Source of the DNA: SG8-30 sp963695085
GTDB lineage: Bacteria; Pseudomonadota; Gammaproteobacteria; Steroidobacterales; Steroidobacteraceae
Assembly: GCA_963695085.1 (NCBI GenBank)
Contig: CAVOFV010000005.1
Coordinates: 124,001-188,000, forward strand
Direction: 5' to 3'
DNA: 64,000 bases
Made by a program: the position numbers and the translations under genes. Numbering within the stretch: the stretch's first letter is position 1; every line of letters starts with the position of its first letter. Positions 53,898 to 62,451 of the stretch are shown one piece after another. The notes beneath the pieces are model-generated. The model saw only the letters and a program-made list of their open reading frames with translations. It had not been told where the DNA came from and did no database searches.

Positions 53898-55337
53898 TCA
53901 TCCCGGTGTGACGCGGCGTCGACCGCTCGAGGAGGGCAGGCCCAGCGCCTCCCGGTACTTGGCGACGGTGCGGCGGGCGACCTGCACACCGTCCTGCGAG
54001 AGCAACTCGGCCAGCTGGTGGTCCGAGAGCGGCTCGGCAGGATCCTCGTCGGCGATCAGCTTGCGTATTTTCGCACGGATGGCCGTCGAGGACACCCCGG
54101 CGCCGTCCTCGCCCGGCACCTGGCTGGAAAAGAAGTACCTGAATTCGAGCACGCCGCGCGGGGTGTGCATGTATTTTCCATTGGTTACGCGCGAAATCGT
54201 CGATTCGTGCATCTCGACCGCCTCGGCGACGTCGCGCAGCACCATCGGCTCCATGGACTCCTCGCCATGCTCGAAGTAGGCGGTCTGGCGCTGCACGATG
54301 CAGTGCGCCACTTTCAGCAGGGTCTCGTTGCGGATCTCCAGGCTGCGCAACAGCCAGCGCGCTTCCTGCAGCTGCGTGCGCAGCACGGCGTGGTCGTCGG
54401 CCCGGGTCACCATGCTGGCGTAGCCCTCGTTGACCCGCACGCGAGGCAGCGCGGATGGATTCAGGTCGACCACCCAGCCATTCGGCGAGCGGCGCACGTA
54501 CACGTCCGGTACCACGTACTCGGTACGGGTCTGCTGGAAGGTGGAGCCGGGCCGCGGGTGGCAACCGCGCACCAGGGCCAGCGCGGTGTCGAGGTCCTCG
54601 TCCGAGCAGTGCAGTTGCCGGCGCAACACGGAGAACTGCTGCGCGGCGACCAGTTCGAGGTGGTTCGTCGCGAGTTCGCGCGCCACCGCCAGCCCCGGCG
54701 TCGCCGCGTCGAGCTGCGACAGCTGCAGCCCGATGCACTCGGCCACGGAGCGCGCGCCGATGCCCGCCGGATCCATTTGCTGCACGATGCCCAGCATCGA
54801 CTCGATCTCGGCCGCCGCGGCTTCGATGTCGGGCAGCAGCGTGGCCGCGATGTCCTGCAGCGTGTCGGTGATGTAGCCGTCGCCGTTGATGGCGTCGACG
54901 ATCGCGCGGCCGATCATCAGCGAGCGCGAGTCCAGGTGCGCCAGTTCCAGCTGCCACAGCAGGTGGTCGGTCAGCGTCTGGCCGGTCTCGTCGGCCAGGC
55001 GCATGATGCGGTCGTCGCCGCCGCCGGACCAGGGCGCCTCGCCCGCCGCGGCCGTCGCCTCCGGCCATTGCTCGCCGATCTCGACCGACGGCTCGTCGCG
55101 CACGTCCGGCGAGTCGTCGTCGTCGTCGCTGGCCTGCGCCGAACTGGGCAGCTCCTCGAGCGACAGGGTGCTTTCGGACTCTTCGTCCTGTTCCAGCATC
55201 ACGTTGCTTTCCAGCGCCTCGCGCAGGTGTGCCTGCAGTTCGAGCGCGGGCAGCTGCAGCAGGCGGATCGCCTGCAGCAACTGCGGTGTCATCGTCAGCT
55301 GCTGCCCGATGCGGAGCTGCAGGGAAGGCTTCATCAT
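53898..55337 (-). CDS. rpoN: RNA polymerase sigma-54 factor
   Basis: 479 residues. N-terminal Gln-rich region I (SLQLRIGQQLTMTPQLLQAI), acidic region II with DDDDDSP near 75, the core-binding domain, and the RpoN box ARRTVAKYRE near residue 458 in the C-terminal DNA-binding domain. Recognises -24/-12 promoters and needs an NtrC-type activator. Its promoters and a matching activator gene are 45-50 kb away in the same window. Place between lptB and hpf is canonical. Confidence 0.97.
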   Translation of the reverse strand: MMKPSLQLRIGQQLTMTPQLLQAIRLLQLPALELQAHLREALESNVMLEQDEESESTLSLEELPSSAQASDDDDDSPDVRDEPSVEIGEQWPEATAAAGEAPWSGGGDDRIMRLADETGQTLTDHLLWQLELAHLDSRSLMIGRAIVDAINGDGYITDTLQDIAATLLPDIEAAAAEIESMLGIVQQMDPAGIGARSVAECIGLQLSQLDAATPGLAVARELATNHLELVAAQQFSVLRRQLHCSDEDLDTALALVRGCHPRPGSTFQQTRTEYVVPDVYVRRSPNGWVVDLNPSALPRVRVNEGYASMVTRADDHAVLRTQLQEARWLLRSLEIRNETLLKVAHCIVQRQTAYFEHGEESMEPMVLRDVAEAVEMHESTISRVTNGKYMHTPRGVLEFRYFFSSQVPGEDGAGVSSTAIRAKIRKLIADEDPAEPLSDHQLAELLSQDGVQVARRTVAKYREALGLPSSSGRRRVTPG

Positions 55338-55405
55338 GCGGATGGTCTGGCCTCGCGAAGAGCCGGCATCCGGCCCGCAGCCGGCACTGCGATCAGCACG
55401 GCCGA

Positions 55406-56131
55406 CTAGAGCCGGAAGTCCTGCCCCAAGTAGACCTCGCGGACGTCCGGGTTGGCAAGGATGTCCTGTGCACTGCCGGCGGCCAGAACCGTGCCCTGGT
55501 TCACGATGTAGGCACGACCGCAGATGCCGAGGGTCTCGCGCACGTTGTGGTCGGTGATCAGGACGCCGATTCCCCGGTCGGCGAGGTGCCGCACGATGCG
55601 CTGGATGTCGCTGACCGACAGCGGGTCGACTCCGGCGAACGGCTCGTCCAGCAGCACGAAGGCCGGGTCGGCCGCCAGGGCGCGCGCAATCTCGACGCGC
55701 CGCCGCTCGCCGCCCGACAGGCTCATGCCCAGGTTGTCGCGCAAGTGGCCGATTTTCAGTTCGTCGAGCAGGTCCTCGAGGCGGCGCCCGCGCTCCTCGG
55801 CGTCCAGCCCGCGGCGAGTTTCGAGGATTGCCAGCAGGTTGTCGGCGACCGACAGCTTGCGAAATACCGACGCTTCCTGCGGCAGGTAGCCGAGGCCGCG
55901 CCTGGCGCGCGCGTGCATGGGCAGCCGCGTAACGTCCTCACCGTTGAGGTGGATGCTGCCGCCGTCGCAGGCCACCAGTCCGACGATCATGTAGAAAGCC
56001 GTGGTCTTGCCGGCGCCGTTCGGGCCGAGCAGTCCCACGACCTCGCCGCTGGTGATCTCCAGCGACAGCCCATTGACCACCTTGCGCTGCCGGTAGCTCT
56101 TTTCGAGCCCATCGGCCTTCAGCGTGCTCAT
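55406..56131 (-). CDS. lptB: LPS export ABC transporter ATPase LptB
   Basis: 241 residues. Walker A GPNGAGKTT near 36, signature LSGGERRRVEIARAL near 138, Walker B FVLLDEPFAGVD and the switch His in LITDHNVRE. Powers extraction of LPS from the inner membrane by LptFG and its passage over the LptC-LptA bridge. The start overlaps the lptA stop (ATGA-type). Confidence 0.97.
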   Translation of the reverse strand: MSTLKADGLEKSYRQRKVVNGLSLEITSGEVVGLLGPNGAGKTTAFYMIVGLVACDGGSIHLNGEDVTRLPMHARARRGLGYLPQEASVFRKLSVADNLLAILETRRGLDAEERGRRLEDLLDELKIGHLRDNLGMSLSGGERRRVEIARALAADPAFVLLDEPFAGVDPLSVSDIQRIVRHLADRGIGVLITDHNVRETLGICGRAYIVNQGTVLAAGSAQDILANPDVREVYLGQDFRL

Positions 56132-56742
56132 GGGCGGCCCGGCCCGTCGCCAGGCGGCGCCTTCGGATTGATCGTGATGCGCACCGGCTGGCCTCCCTGC
56201 TCGCCGGCCTCGGCCAGCACGCGCTCCTCGAGCATGCTGTAGACCAGCGTCGACCCCGTGATCTCGTTGCGGCCGTCCGACAGCCAGGCCTGGCCCGCCA
56301 GCCGCACCCGGCCGGTCGCGAGGTCATAGTCGATGCGCTCGGCGCGTCCCTCGGCCTGCCGTTCGCCACGCGTCTGCGAAAATGTCGCCGGCTGCCCGGT
56401 CACCTCGGCGCCGGCGATCTCGTTGTCGGCAAAGCGCACGGTGGCCGCGTCGCTCGCAAGCTGCCCCCCAGCGGCCGAGATCCGCACACTGCCCTCGAAT
56501 TGCCAGCGGCTGTTGTCGAACTCGAGGCCGGTCGCCGTGGCCCGGTCCGCCTCGACCCGGGAATCGCCCTGCGTGATGCGCACCTTGCGAAACACCAGCA
56601 CGCCGTTGCGGTAATCGAAGTCGCTCGATTCGGCCTCGACGTCGATCGGCAGCGAAGCGCGTGGCGCGGCCGCCTGCACGGCGGCCGCGCCGAGGGCGAA
56701 CAGCAGCATGCCGGCCAGGAGCCTACGGGATGAAACGGCCAT
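56128..56742 (-). CDS. lptA: LPS transport periplasmic protein LptA
   Basis: 204 residues with signal peptide 1-24 (ending VQAA) and an OstA-like beta-jellyroll: IDVEAESSDFDYRNGVLVFRK near 33 and the repeating strands after it. It forms the periplasmic bridge for LPS. The C-terminal tail is proline-rich (NPKAPPGDGPGRP). Overlaps lptC by 20 bp and lptB by 4 bp. Confidence 0.93.
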   Translation of the reverse strand: MAVSSRRLLAGMLLFALGAAAVQAAAPRASLPIDVEAESSDFDYRNGVLVFRKVRITQGDSRVEADRATATGLEFDNSRWQFEGSVRISAAGGQLASDAATVRFADNEIAGAEVTGQPATFSQTRGERQAEGRAERIDYDLATGRVRLAGQAWLSDGRNEITGSTLVYSMLEERVLAEAGEQGGQPVRITINPKAPPGDGPGRP

Positions 56743-57277
56743 TGACGCCGGATTCTAGCCGCAAGGTCGCCGCGTTCAAATCCGCCTCCAGTCCCGTGGC
56801 CATGAGTTGGTAGGGGCCGAACGCGAGCGAGACGGGCTCGGCCGTGTGCGCGCGCCGCAGCGACGGCTGCAGCGTCAGCCGCTCGGTGCGCACGACCGCG
56901 CGTGCCGCGGGGACCGTCTGCTGGCCCACCATGATCACGGCCCCGGACAACTCGACCGTCTGGAACCCGGCCGGCGCCTCGCCGCGGCGGGCCGTCAGTC
57001 GCCAGCGCTGGTTCGGCAGCGCGAAATAATCCATGCGCACGTCCTGCAGGGCGACGGTATCGCGCGCGACATCCTGCTCGACCTGCTGCGCCAGCACCTC
57101 CATGCGCACCAGGCCATCCGGTCCGTATTCCGTCACCTGCGCCGCCCGCAGGTAGTAACCGTTGCGCGGCGGGCTGCCGTCACCCGCCTCTTTGTCCTCA
57201 GGTTCGCCGCGCGTGAAGTCGATGAACAGCGCGACCAGCGCAGCGATCGCCGCGAACAGGATCAGGCGCGGCATCAT
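56723..57277 (-). CDS. lptC: LPS export protein LptC
   Basis: 184 residues from the first of two adjacent ATGs (57277). One N-terminal membrane anchor (about 5-20) and a periplasmic beta-jellyroll with YYLRAAQVTEYGPDGLVRMEVLA and MDYFALPNQRWRLTARRGEAP. Hands LPS from LptBFG to LptA. Overlaps kdsC at its start and lptA at its end. Confidence 0.92.
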   Translation of the reverse strand: MMPRLILFAAIAALVALFIDFTRGEPEDKEAGDGSPPRNGYYLRAAQVTEYGPDGLVRMEVLAQQVEQDVARDTVALQDVRMDYFALPNQRWRLTARRGEAPAGFQTVELSGAVIMVGQQTVPAARAVVRTERLTLQPSLRRAHTAEPVSLAFGPYQLMATGLEADLNAATLRLESGVNGRFIP

Positions 57278-57771
57278 GCCGCCGGTTTCCGGGCCGCCAG
57301 CAGCCAGTCGCAGAATTCCCGGACCGCGCCGTGGCCGCCGCGGGCGGCGGTCACGTGGGCGGCGGCGGCCAGCACCTCGGGGTGGGCATCGGCCACGGCG
57401 GCCGGCAGGCCGACCGCGCGCATCAGCGGCAGGTCGGGCGTGTCGTCGACCAGGCAGGCCGTGCGCGCCGCGGGCACGCCGAGCGCGCGCAGCAGGCCGG
57501 CGAGCGCCGCCGCCTTGTCGGTGACGCCCTGCGCGACCTGCGCGACGCCGAGTTCCTGCATGCGGGCCGCCACCGCCGGGCTGCTGCGCCCGGAGATGAC
57601 CGCGACCTCGACGCCGGCGGCGCGCAACAGCTTGATGCCAAGGCCGTCGCGGACATGGAAGGCCTTGAATGCCTCGCCCGCCGCGCTGAACCACAGCCTG
57701 CCGTCCGTCAGCACGCCGTCCACGTCGAGCACCAGCAACGCGACGTCGGCCGCGCCGGCGGGGCGCGTCAC
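57274..57771 (-). CDS. kdsC: KDO-8-phosphate phosphatase
   Basis: 165 residues. HAD-family phosphatase without a cap: nucleophile motif LVLDVDGVLTDGRL near 12, motif II ISGRSS near 59, Lys in VTDKAAAL near 84 and VDDTPDL near 107. Makes KDO from KDO-8-phosphate. Its start overlaps the kdsD stop and its stop overlaps the lptC start. Confidence 0.95.
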   Translation of the reverse strand: MTRPAGAADVALLVLDVDGVLTDGRLWFSAAGEAFKAFHVRDGLGIKLLRAAGVEVAVISGRSSPAVAARMQELGVAQVAQGVTDKAAALAGLLRALGVPAARTACLVDDTPDLPLMRAVGLPAAVADAHPEVLAAAAHVTAARGGHGAVREFCDWLLAARKPAA

Positions 57772-58799
57772 ATGACCCCCGCGCGCAGCAGGTCGTGCAC
57801 GTTGAGCGCACCGGTCAGCAGCCCGTCATCGCCCACGACCAGCAGCGCCGTGATGCGGTGCTGCTCCATCAGGCGCACCGCCTCGGCGGCCAGCTCGCCG
57901 GGCGTGATCGTCTTCGGCTCGGCCGTCATCACCTCGCGCATCAGCGTGCGGTGTATGTCGATCTGCCGGTCGAGGGTCCTGCGCAGGTCGCCGTCGGTGA
58001 AGATGCCGAGCACGGCGCGCCGCTCGTCCACGATGGCCGTCAGGCCGAGTCCCTTGCGCGACATTTCGAGCAGGCCTGCCGAGAGCGTCGTCGAGGCCTG
58101 CACCAGTGGCAGCGCGTCGCCCGTGCGCATGACGTCCTGCACCCGCAGCAGCAGCCGGCGGCCGAGCGCACCACCCGGGTGCGAACGCGCGAAGTCCTCC
58201 GGCGTCAGGCCGCGCTGCTCCAGCAGCGCGACCGCCAGCGCGTCGCCCATCGCCAGCGTCGCGGTCGTGCTCGCGGTGGGTGCCAGGTTGAGCGGGCAGG
58301 CTTCGGCGGGGACGCTCACGTCGAGGTGCACGTCGGCCTCGCGGGCCAGTGTCGAGCGCGGGTTCCCCGTCAGGGCGATCAGCGGCACGCCCATGCGCTT
58401 GATGAGCGGCAGGATGACGAGGACCTCGGCGGTCTCACCGGAATTCGACAACGCCAGCACCGCATCGTCGCGGGTGATCATGCCGAAATCGCCGTGGCTG
58501 GCCTCGCCCGGGTGCAGGAAGAACGCCGGCGTGCCGGTGCTGGCCAGCGTGGCGGCGATCTTGCCGCCGATGTGGCCGGACTTGCCCATGCCCGTCACGA
58601 CGACCCGGCCACGACATGCCAGGCAGACCCGGCAGGCCGCGACGAAAGCCGCGTCGAGCCGCCCGGCCAGCGCCGAAACGGCGGCGGCCTCGGTCGCCAG
58701 TGCGCGTTGGCCGGCCTCCAGCATGCGGTTGTCTTCGATCGGGTTGCCCATGCGCTGCAGCGGCGTCGCCACCCGGTGCGGGAAAAGATCGTGCATCAT
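57768..58799 (-). CDS. kdsD: D-arabinose-5-phosphate isomerase
   Basis: 343 residues from the first of two ATGs (58799). SIS domain with GMGKSGHIGGKIAATLAS, HPGEASHGDFGM and SNSGETAEV (about 55-120), followed by two CBS domains with GIFTDGDLRRTLDRQ and NVHDLLRAGVM at the C-terminus. Isomerises ribulose 5-phosphate to arabinose 5-phosphate for KDO. First gene of the kdsD-kdsC-lptCAB-rpoN-hpf run; divergent from ibaG with 81 bp between. Confidence 0.95.
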   Translation of the reverse strand: MMHDLFPHRVATPLQRMGNPIEDNRMLEAGQRALATEAAAVSALAGRLDAAFVAACRVCLACRGRVVVTGMGKSGHIGGKIAATLASTGTPAFFLHPGEASHGDFGMITRDDAVLALSNSGETAEVLVILPLIKRMGVPLIALTGNPRSTLAREADVHLDVSVPAEACPLNLAPTASTTATLAMGDALAVALLEQRGLTPEDFARSHPGGALGRRLLLRVQDVMRTGDALPLVQASTTLSAGLLEMSRKGLGLTAIVDERRAVLGIFTDGDLRRTLDRQIDIHRTLMREVMTAEPKTITPGELAAEAVRLMEQHRITALLVVGDDGLLTGALNVHDLLRAGVM

Positions 58800-58880
58800 A
58801 CACCGTCGGCCGGCGGCGGCCGGCCGGTTGCGGGCCGTTCCCGCAGGCACCGCGGCTCCGGATTCCGCACGGCAGGCTGA

Positions 58881-59126
58881 ATGACCGCAGACCAGATCCA
58901 CGACAAGATCCTCGACGCGCTGCCAGGCGCCACGGTGCAGGTGCGCTCGGAAGACAATGTGCACTTCGAGGCCCTGGTGGTCACCGCGCAGTTCGCGGGC
59001 CTGCGCCCGGTCCGGCGCCACCAGCTGGTCTACGCCGCACTCGGCGACGCGGTCGGCGACGCCATCCACGCGCTGTCGCTGGACACCCTGACGCCGGACG
59101 AATGGGACGCCCTGCGCAAGGGCTGA
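58881..59126 (+). CDS. ibaG: BolA-family protein IbaG
   Basis: 81 residues. BolA fold with HFEALVVTAQFAGLRPVRRHQLVYAAL near 29-56, the conserved His and FxGxxxVxRHQ region. IbaG-type proteins bind monothiol glutaredoxin with a shared 2Fe-2S cluster. It lies directly before murA, as in E. coli; the mla genes which precede it there are missing. Its stop (59124-59126) is 9 bp before the apparent murA start. Confidence 0.93.
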   Translation: MTADQIHDKILDALPGATVQVRSEDNVHFEALVVTAQFAGLRPVRRHQLVYAALGDAVGDAIHALSLDTLTPDEWDALRKG

Positions 59127-59135
59127 GGACGCGCC

Positions 59136-60404
59136 CTGGACAAGCTGCAGATCACCGGCGGCGCGCGACTCGACGGCGAGGTGCGCATCTCGGGCGCCAA
59201 GAACGCCGCGCTGCCGATCATCGCCGCGGCGCTGCTGCCGCGCGAGCCGGTGGACATCGGCAATGTCCCGCACCTGCACGACGTCACGACGATGATCGAG
59301 CTGCTGGGACGCATGGGCGTGAGGGTTACCGTCGGCGACCGCATGCGGATCGAGGTGGACCCGACCACGACCCGTGAATTCGTTGCGCCCTACGACCTCG
59401 TCAAGACCATGCGCGCGTCGATCCTGGTACTCGGGCCGCTGCTGGCCCGTTTCGGCCGGGCCGACGTCTCGCTGCCCGGCGGCTGCGCCATCGGTGCGCG
59501 CCCGGTGAACCTGCACGTCGAGGGGCTCAAGGCGCTGGGCGCCGACATCGAGATCGCCAACGGCTACATCCGCGCGCAGGCGGGACGGCTGCGGGGCGCG
59601 CGCATCGTGCTGGACACGGTGACCGTCACGGGCACGGAGAACCTGATGATGGCGGCCGTACTCGCCAAGGGCCGCAGCGTGATCGAGAATGCCGCGCGCG
59701 AGCCGGAGGTGGTCGACCTCGCGGGCTTCCTGACCGCCATGGGTGCGCGCGTCTCCGGTGCCGGCACCGACACGCTGGTGATCGACGGCGTGGACGAACT
59801 GCACGGCTGCAGCTACGACGTGCTGCCCGATCGCATCGAGACCGGCACCTACCTGGTGGCCGGGGCGATCACGGGCGGCCGCGTGCGCGCGCGCAACGCG
59901 TGCCCGCAACACCTCGACGCGGTGCTGGCCAAGCTCAGGGAAGCGGGTGCGCAGGTCGCGACCGGCGACGACTGGGTCGAGGTCGACATGGGCGGGCGCC
60001 GCCCGCTCGCCGTGGACATCAGGACGGCGCCGTATCCGGGCTTTCCGACCGACATGCAGGCGCAGTTCGCGGCGCTCAATACTGTCTCGCAGGGGGTCGG
60101 CACGGTCGTCGAGACCATCTTCGAGAACCGCTACATGCACATGCTCGAGCTGCGACGGCTGGGCGCCGATGTGCAGATCGAGGGCGCAACGGCCGTGATC
60201 CGCGGCGTGCCGGCGCTGTCGGGCGCGCCGGTCATGGCCACCGACCTGCGCGCCTCGGCCAGCCTGGTGATCGCCGGCCTGGTGGCGGAGGGCGTCACCG
60301 AGGTGCAGCGCATCTACCACATTGACCGCGGCTACGAGTGCATCGAGGAAAAACTCGGGCTGCTCGGCGCAGGCATCCGTCGCGTGCCGGGCGGCAGGCA
60401 CTAG
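59136..60404 (+). CDS. murA: UDP-N-acetylglucosamine 1-carboxyvinyltransferase
   Basis: 422 residues if translation starts at CTG 59136. First committed step of peptidoglycan synthesis: adds enolpyruvate from PEP to UDP-GlcNAc. The CTG start gives MDKLQITGGARLDGEV and places Lys22 and Asn23 exactly as in E. coli MurA (SGAKNAAL). The only other in-frame start, GTG 59181, would remove the first strand, and a stop lies in frame at 59124. Catalytic Cys117 is in LPGGCAIGARPVN. EIIHIDRGY-like segment IYHIDRGYECIEEKL near the end is normal. Sensitive to fosfomycin in principle, since the Cys is present. Confidence 0.95.
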   Translation: MDKLQITGGARLDGEVRISGAKNAALPIIAAALLPREPVDIGNVPHLHDVTTMIELLGRMGVRVTVGDRMRIEVDPTTTREFVAPYDLVKTMRASILVLGPLLARFGRADVSLPGGCAIGARPVNLHVEGLKALGADIEIANGYIRAQAGRLRGARIVLDTVTVTGTENLMMAAVLAKGRSVIENAAREPEVVDLAGFLTAMGARVSGAGTDTLVIDGVDELHGCSYDVLPDRIETGTYLVAGAITGGRVRARNACPQHLDAVLAKLREAGAQVATGDDWVEVDMGGRRPLAVDIRTAPYPGFPTDMQAQFAALNTVSQGVGTVVETIFENRYMHMLELRRLGADVQIEGATAVIRGVPALSGAPVMATDLRASASLVIAGLVAEGVTEVQRIYHIDRGYECIEEKLGLLGAGIRRVPGGRH

Positions 60405-60456
60405 GCCGTCGCCGGCCGGTTCCGCCGCGCTGCCTCGGTCGAAGGGGCCGCGATCC

Positions 60457-61692
60457 TCAGGACGAGGCGGCTTCCGCGGCCAGCGGCGGGCGCTCGATCA
60501 CCTCGATGCGCACCGAATGCTCGCGCGGCTGGCCCTCGAACGGCGGACCGCGACGCACCGTCAGGCGCGTGACCTGGCCCGGCGCGCGCGCCGCGATGCG
60601 CGTCAACAGGTCCTCGGCGCCATGCACCGCCTCGCCATCGACCTCGGTGATGACATCGCCCGGCCGCATGCCCTCGGCGGCCGCCGGGGTGCCGCGGTAG
60701 ATCGCGGTGACGATGACCGAGCCTTCCGGGTAGCCGAACTGCCGGCCTTCTTCGGACGACAGGCTGCGCGGGCGGATGCCGATCCAGCCGCGTACCACGC
60801 GTCCGTCGCGCACGATTGCGTCCACCACGCCGCGCACCAGGTCCACAGGGATCGCGAAACCGATCCCCTCGATGCCGACGTTGCGCGAAAACACCGCGGT
60901 GTTGATGCCGACCAGTTCGCCGCGGGCGTTGACCAGCGCGCCGCCCGAATTCCCGAAGTTGATGGCGGCGTCGGTCTGGATGAAGTTCTCGAAGGTCGCC
61001 ACGCCGAGCCGGCCGCGGCCCGTGGCGCTGATGATGCCCTGGGTCACCGTCTGGCCGAGCCCCAGCGGGTTGCCGATCGCCAGCACCGGCTCGCCGACGC
61101 GCAGCCGGTCCGAGCGGCCCAGCGCGATGCGGGGCAACGGGTCCAGTTCGACGCTGAGCACGGCCAGGTCCGTGTCGCGGTCCGAGCCGACCAGCCTGGC
61201 CGGGGCCACCCGTCCGTCGCGTAACTGCACGCTGATTTGCGTGCCGCCCTCGACGACATGATGGTTGGTCACCACGTGGCCGGCGCTGTCATAGATCACC
61301 CCCGAGCCGAGGCTGCGCTCGACCCGTTCCCGGTAGGAGCCCCACATCTCGCCGAAGTAGGGCGCCAGTTCCGGCGGCAGGTTGCTCACCCTGGGCACGC
61401 GCACCACGCGCTCGGTGTAGACATTGACGACCGCCGGCGCCGATCGCTCGACGGCGTCCGCGTAATCGGCGAGCGGTTGCGCGGGCGCGGCACTGCCGGG
61501 CGGCGCGGATGCGGTGGCGGCGTCCGGCGCGGCGGGCGCGGTCACCGGCGCGGCCACCGGCGCCGGCTCCGCCTCCGGCGCGCGGGCGGTGGCCGGCAGT
61601 TCCGGGCGCAGCATGACGGCGACCAGCGCCGCCGCGAGGCCCAGGGCGACCCACGGCGAGGCCCACTTGATCCATTGCAGGATGCGCTTCAT
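60457..61692 (-). CDS. DegS/HtrA-type periplasmic serine protease
   Basis: 411 residues. N-terminal membrane anchor (about 12-32), a Pro/Ala-rich linker (36-80), a trypsin-like domain with the triad His in VTNHHVVEGG, Asp in DRDTDLAVL and Ser in NFGNSGGALVN, and one PDZ domain (about 310-400, YRGTPAAAEGMRPGDVI). Single PDZ plus anchor matches DegS/AlgW, which start the envelope stress cascade by cutting RseA. The family could also include a DegQ-like housekeeping role. Convergent with murA; divergent from petA. Confidence 0.9.
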   Translation of the reverse strand: MKRILQWIKWASPWVALGLAAALVAVMLRPELPATARAPEAEPAPVAAPVTAPAAPDAATASAPPGSAAPAQPLADYADAVERSAPAVVNVYTERVVRVPRVSNLPPELAPYFGEMWGSYRERVERSLGSGVIYDSAGHVVTNHHVVEGGTQISVQLRDGRVAPARLVGSDRDTDLAVLSVELDPLPRIALGRSDRLRVGEPVLAIGNPLGLGQTVTQGIISATGRGRLGVATFENFIQTDAAINFGNSGGALVNARGELVGINTAVFSRNVGIEGIGFAIPVDLVRGVVDAIVRDGRVVRGWIGIRPRSLSSEEGRQFGYPEGSVIVTAIYRGTPAAAEGMRPGDVITEVDGEAVHGAEDLLTRIAARAPGQVTRLTVRRGPPFEGQPREHSVRIEVIERPPLAAEAASS

Positions 61693-61757
61693 CCGTCCGC
61701 CTCTCCGTCCTGCCGGCGCGGCATGCCGGCGCATGATTACATGCCGGATCGCGCGTG

Positions 61758-61763
61758 TATAAT
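61758..61763 (+). promoter_or_regulatory. -10 box upstream of petABC
   Basis: A perfect TATAAT 94 bp before the petA start, in the gap between the divergent protease gene and petA. The -35 region at 17 bp spacing (GATTAC) is a poor match. Confidence 0.45.
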
Positions 61764-61857
61764 CCGCAATCCTTCGACGAAACGACGAGCCGGACCGCGC
61801 GCAGACCTTCACGGGCGGCCACACATGACGATGCCGGTGCCGGGCCTGGAGTTGCCG

Positions 61858-62451
61858 ATGAGCGAAAAGGTCGACCATGGACGCCGCCAGTTGCTGACGG
61901 CCGCCACGACGCTGACCGGTGCGGTAGGCGTGGGATTCGCCGCCGTGCCGTTCCTGGCGTCGTGGAAGCCGAGCGCGCGGGCCAAGGCGCTCGGCGCGCC
62001 CGTCGAGATCGACATCAGCAAGCTGGAACCGGGTGCGCTGCTCAAGGTCGAGTGGCGCGGCAAGCCGGTCTACGTCGTGCGCCGTACGCCGCAGATGGTC
62101 GAGAGCCTCGCCGGCCTGGACGGCGTGCTGGCCGACCCGGCCTCCAGGGCCTCGGACCAGCCGGACTATGCGCAGAATCCCGTGCGCGCGGTCCGCCCGG
62201 AATTCCTGATCGTGCTCGGCGTCTGCACGCACCTCGGCTGCGCGCCGCTGAGCCGCTTCACGCCCGGCGACGCGGAACTGGGCGCGGACTGGCCGGGCGG
62301 TTTCTACTGCCCGTGCCACGGCTCGAGGTTCGACATGGCTGGGCGCGTCTACAAGGACGTGCCGGCGCCGACCAACCTGGCGATTCCGCCGTACGCATTC
62401 ACCGACGACAACCACATCCTGGTCGGGCAAGACCAGTCGAGGGCTGTGTAA
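61858..62451 (+). CDS. petA: Ubiquinol-cytochrome c reductase, Rieske iron-sulfur subunit
   Basis: 197 residues from ATG 61858 (GGAG upstream); in-frame ATGs at 61825 and 61831 would add up to 11 residues. A Tat-type start HGRRQLLTAATTLTG with one membrane helix. The 2Fe-2S ligands are in CTHLGCAP (near residue 121) and YCPCHGSRFD (near 148). Takes electrons from ubiquinol in the bc1 complex. Its TAA overlaps the petB ATG (TAATG). Confidence 0.96.
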   Translation: MSEKVDHGRRQLLTAATTLTGAVGVGFAAVPFLASWKPSARAKALGAPVEIDISKLEPGALLKVEWRGKPVYVVRRTPQMVESLAGLDGVLADPASRASDQPDYAQNPVRAVRPEFLIVLGVCTHLGCAPLSRFTPGDAELGADWPGGFYCPCHGSRFDMAGRVYKDVPAPTNLAIPPYAFTDDNHILVGQDQSRAV

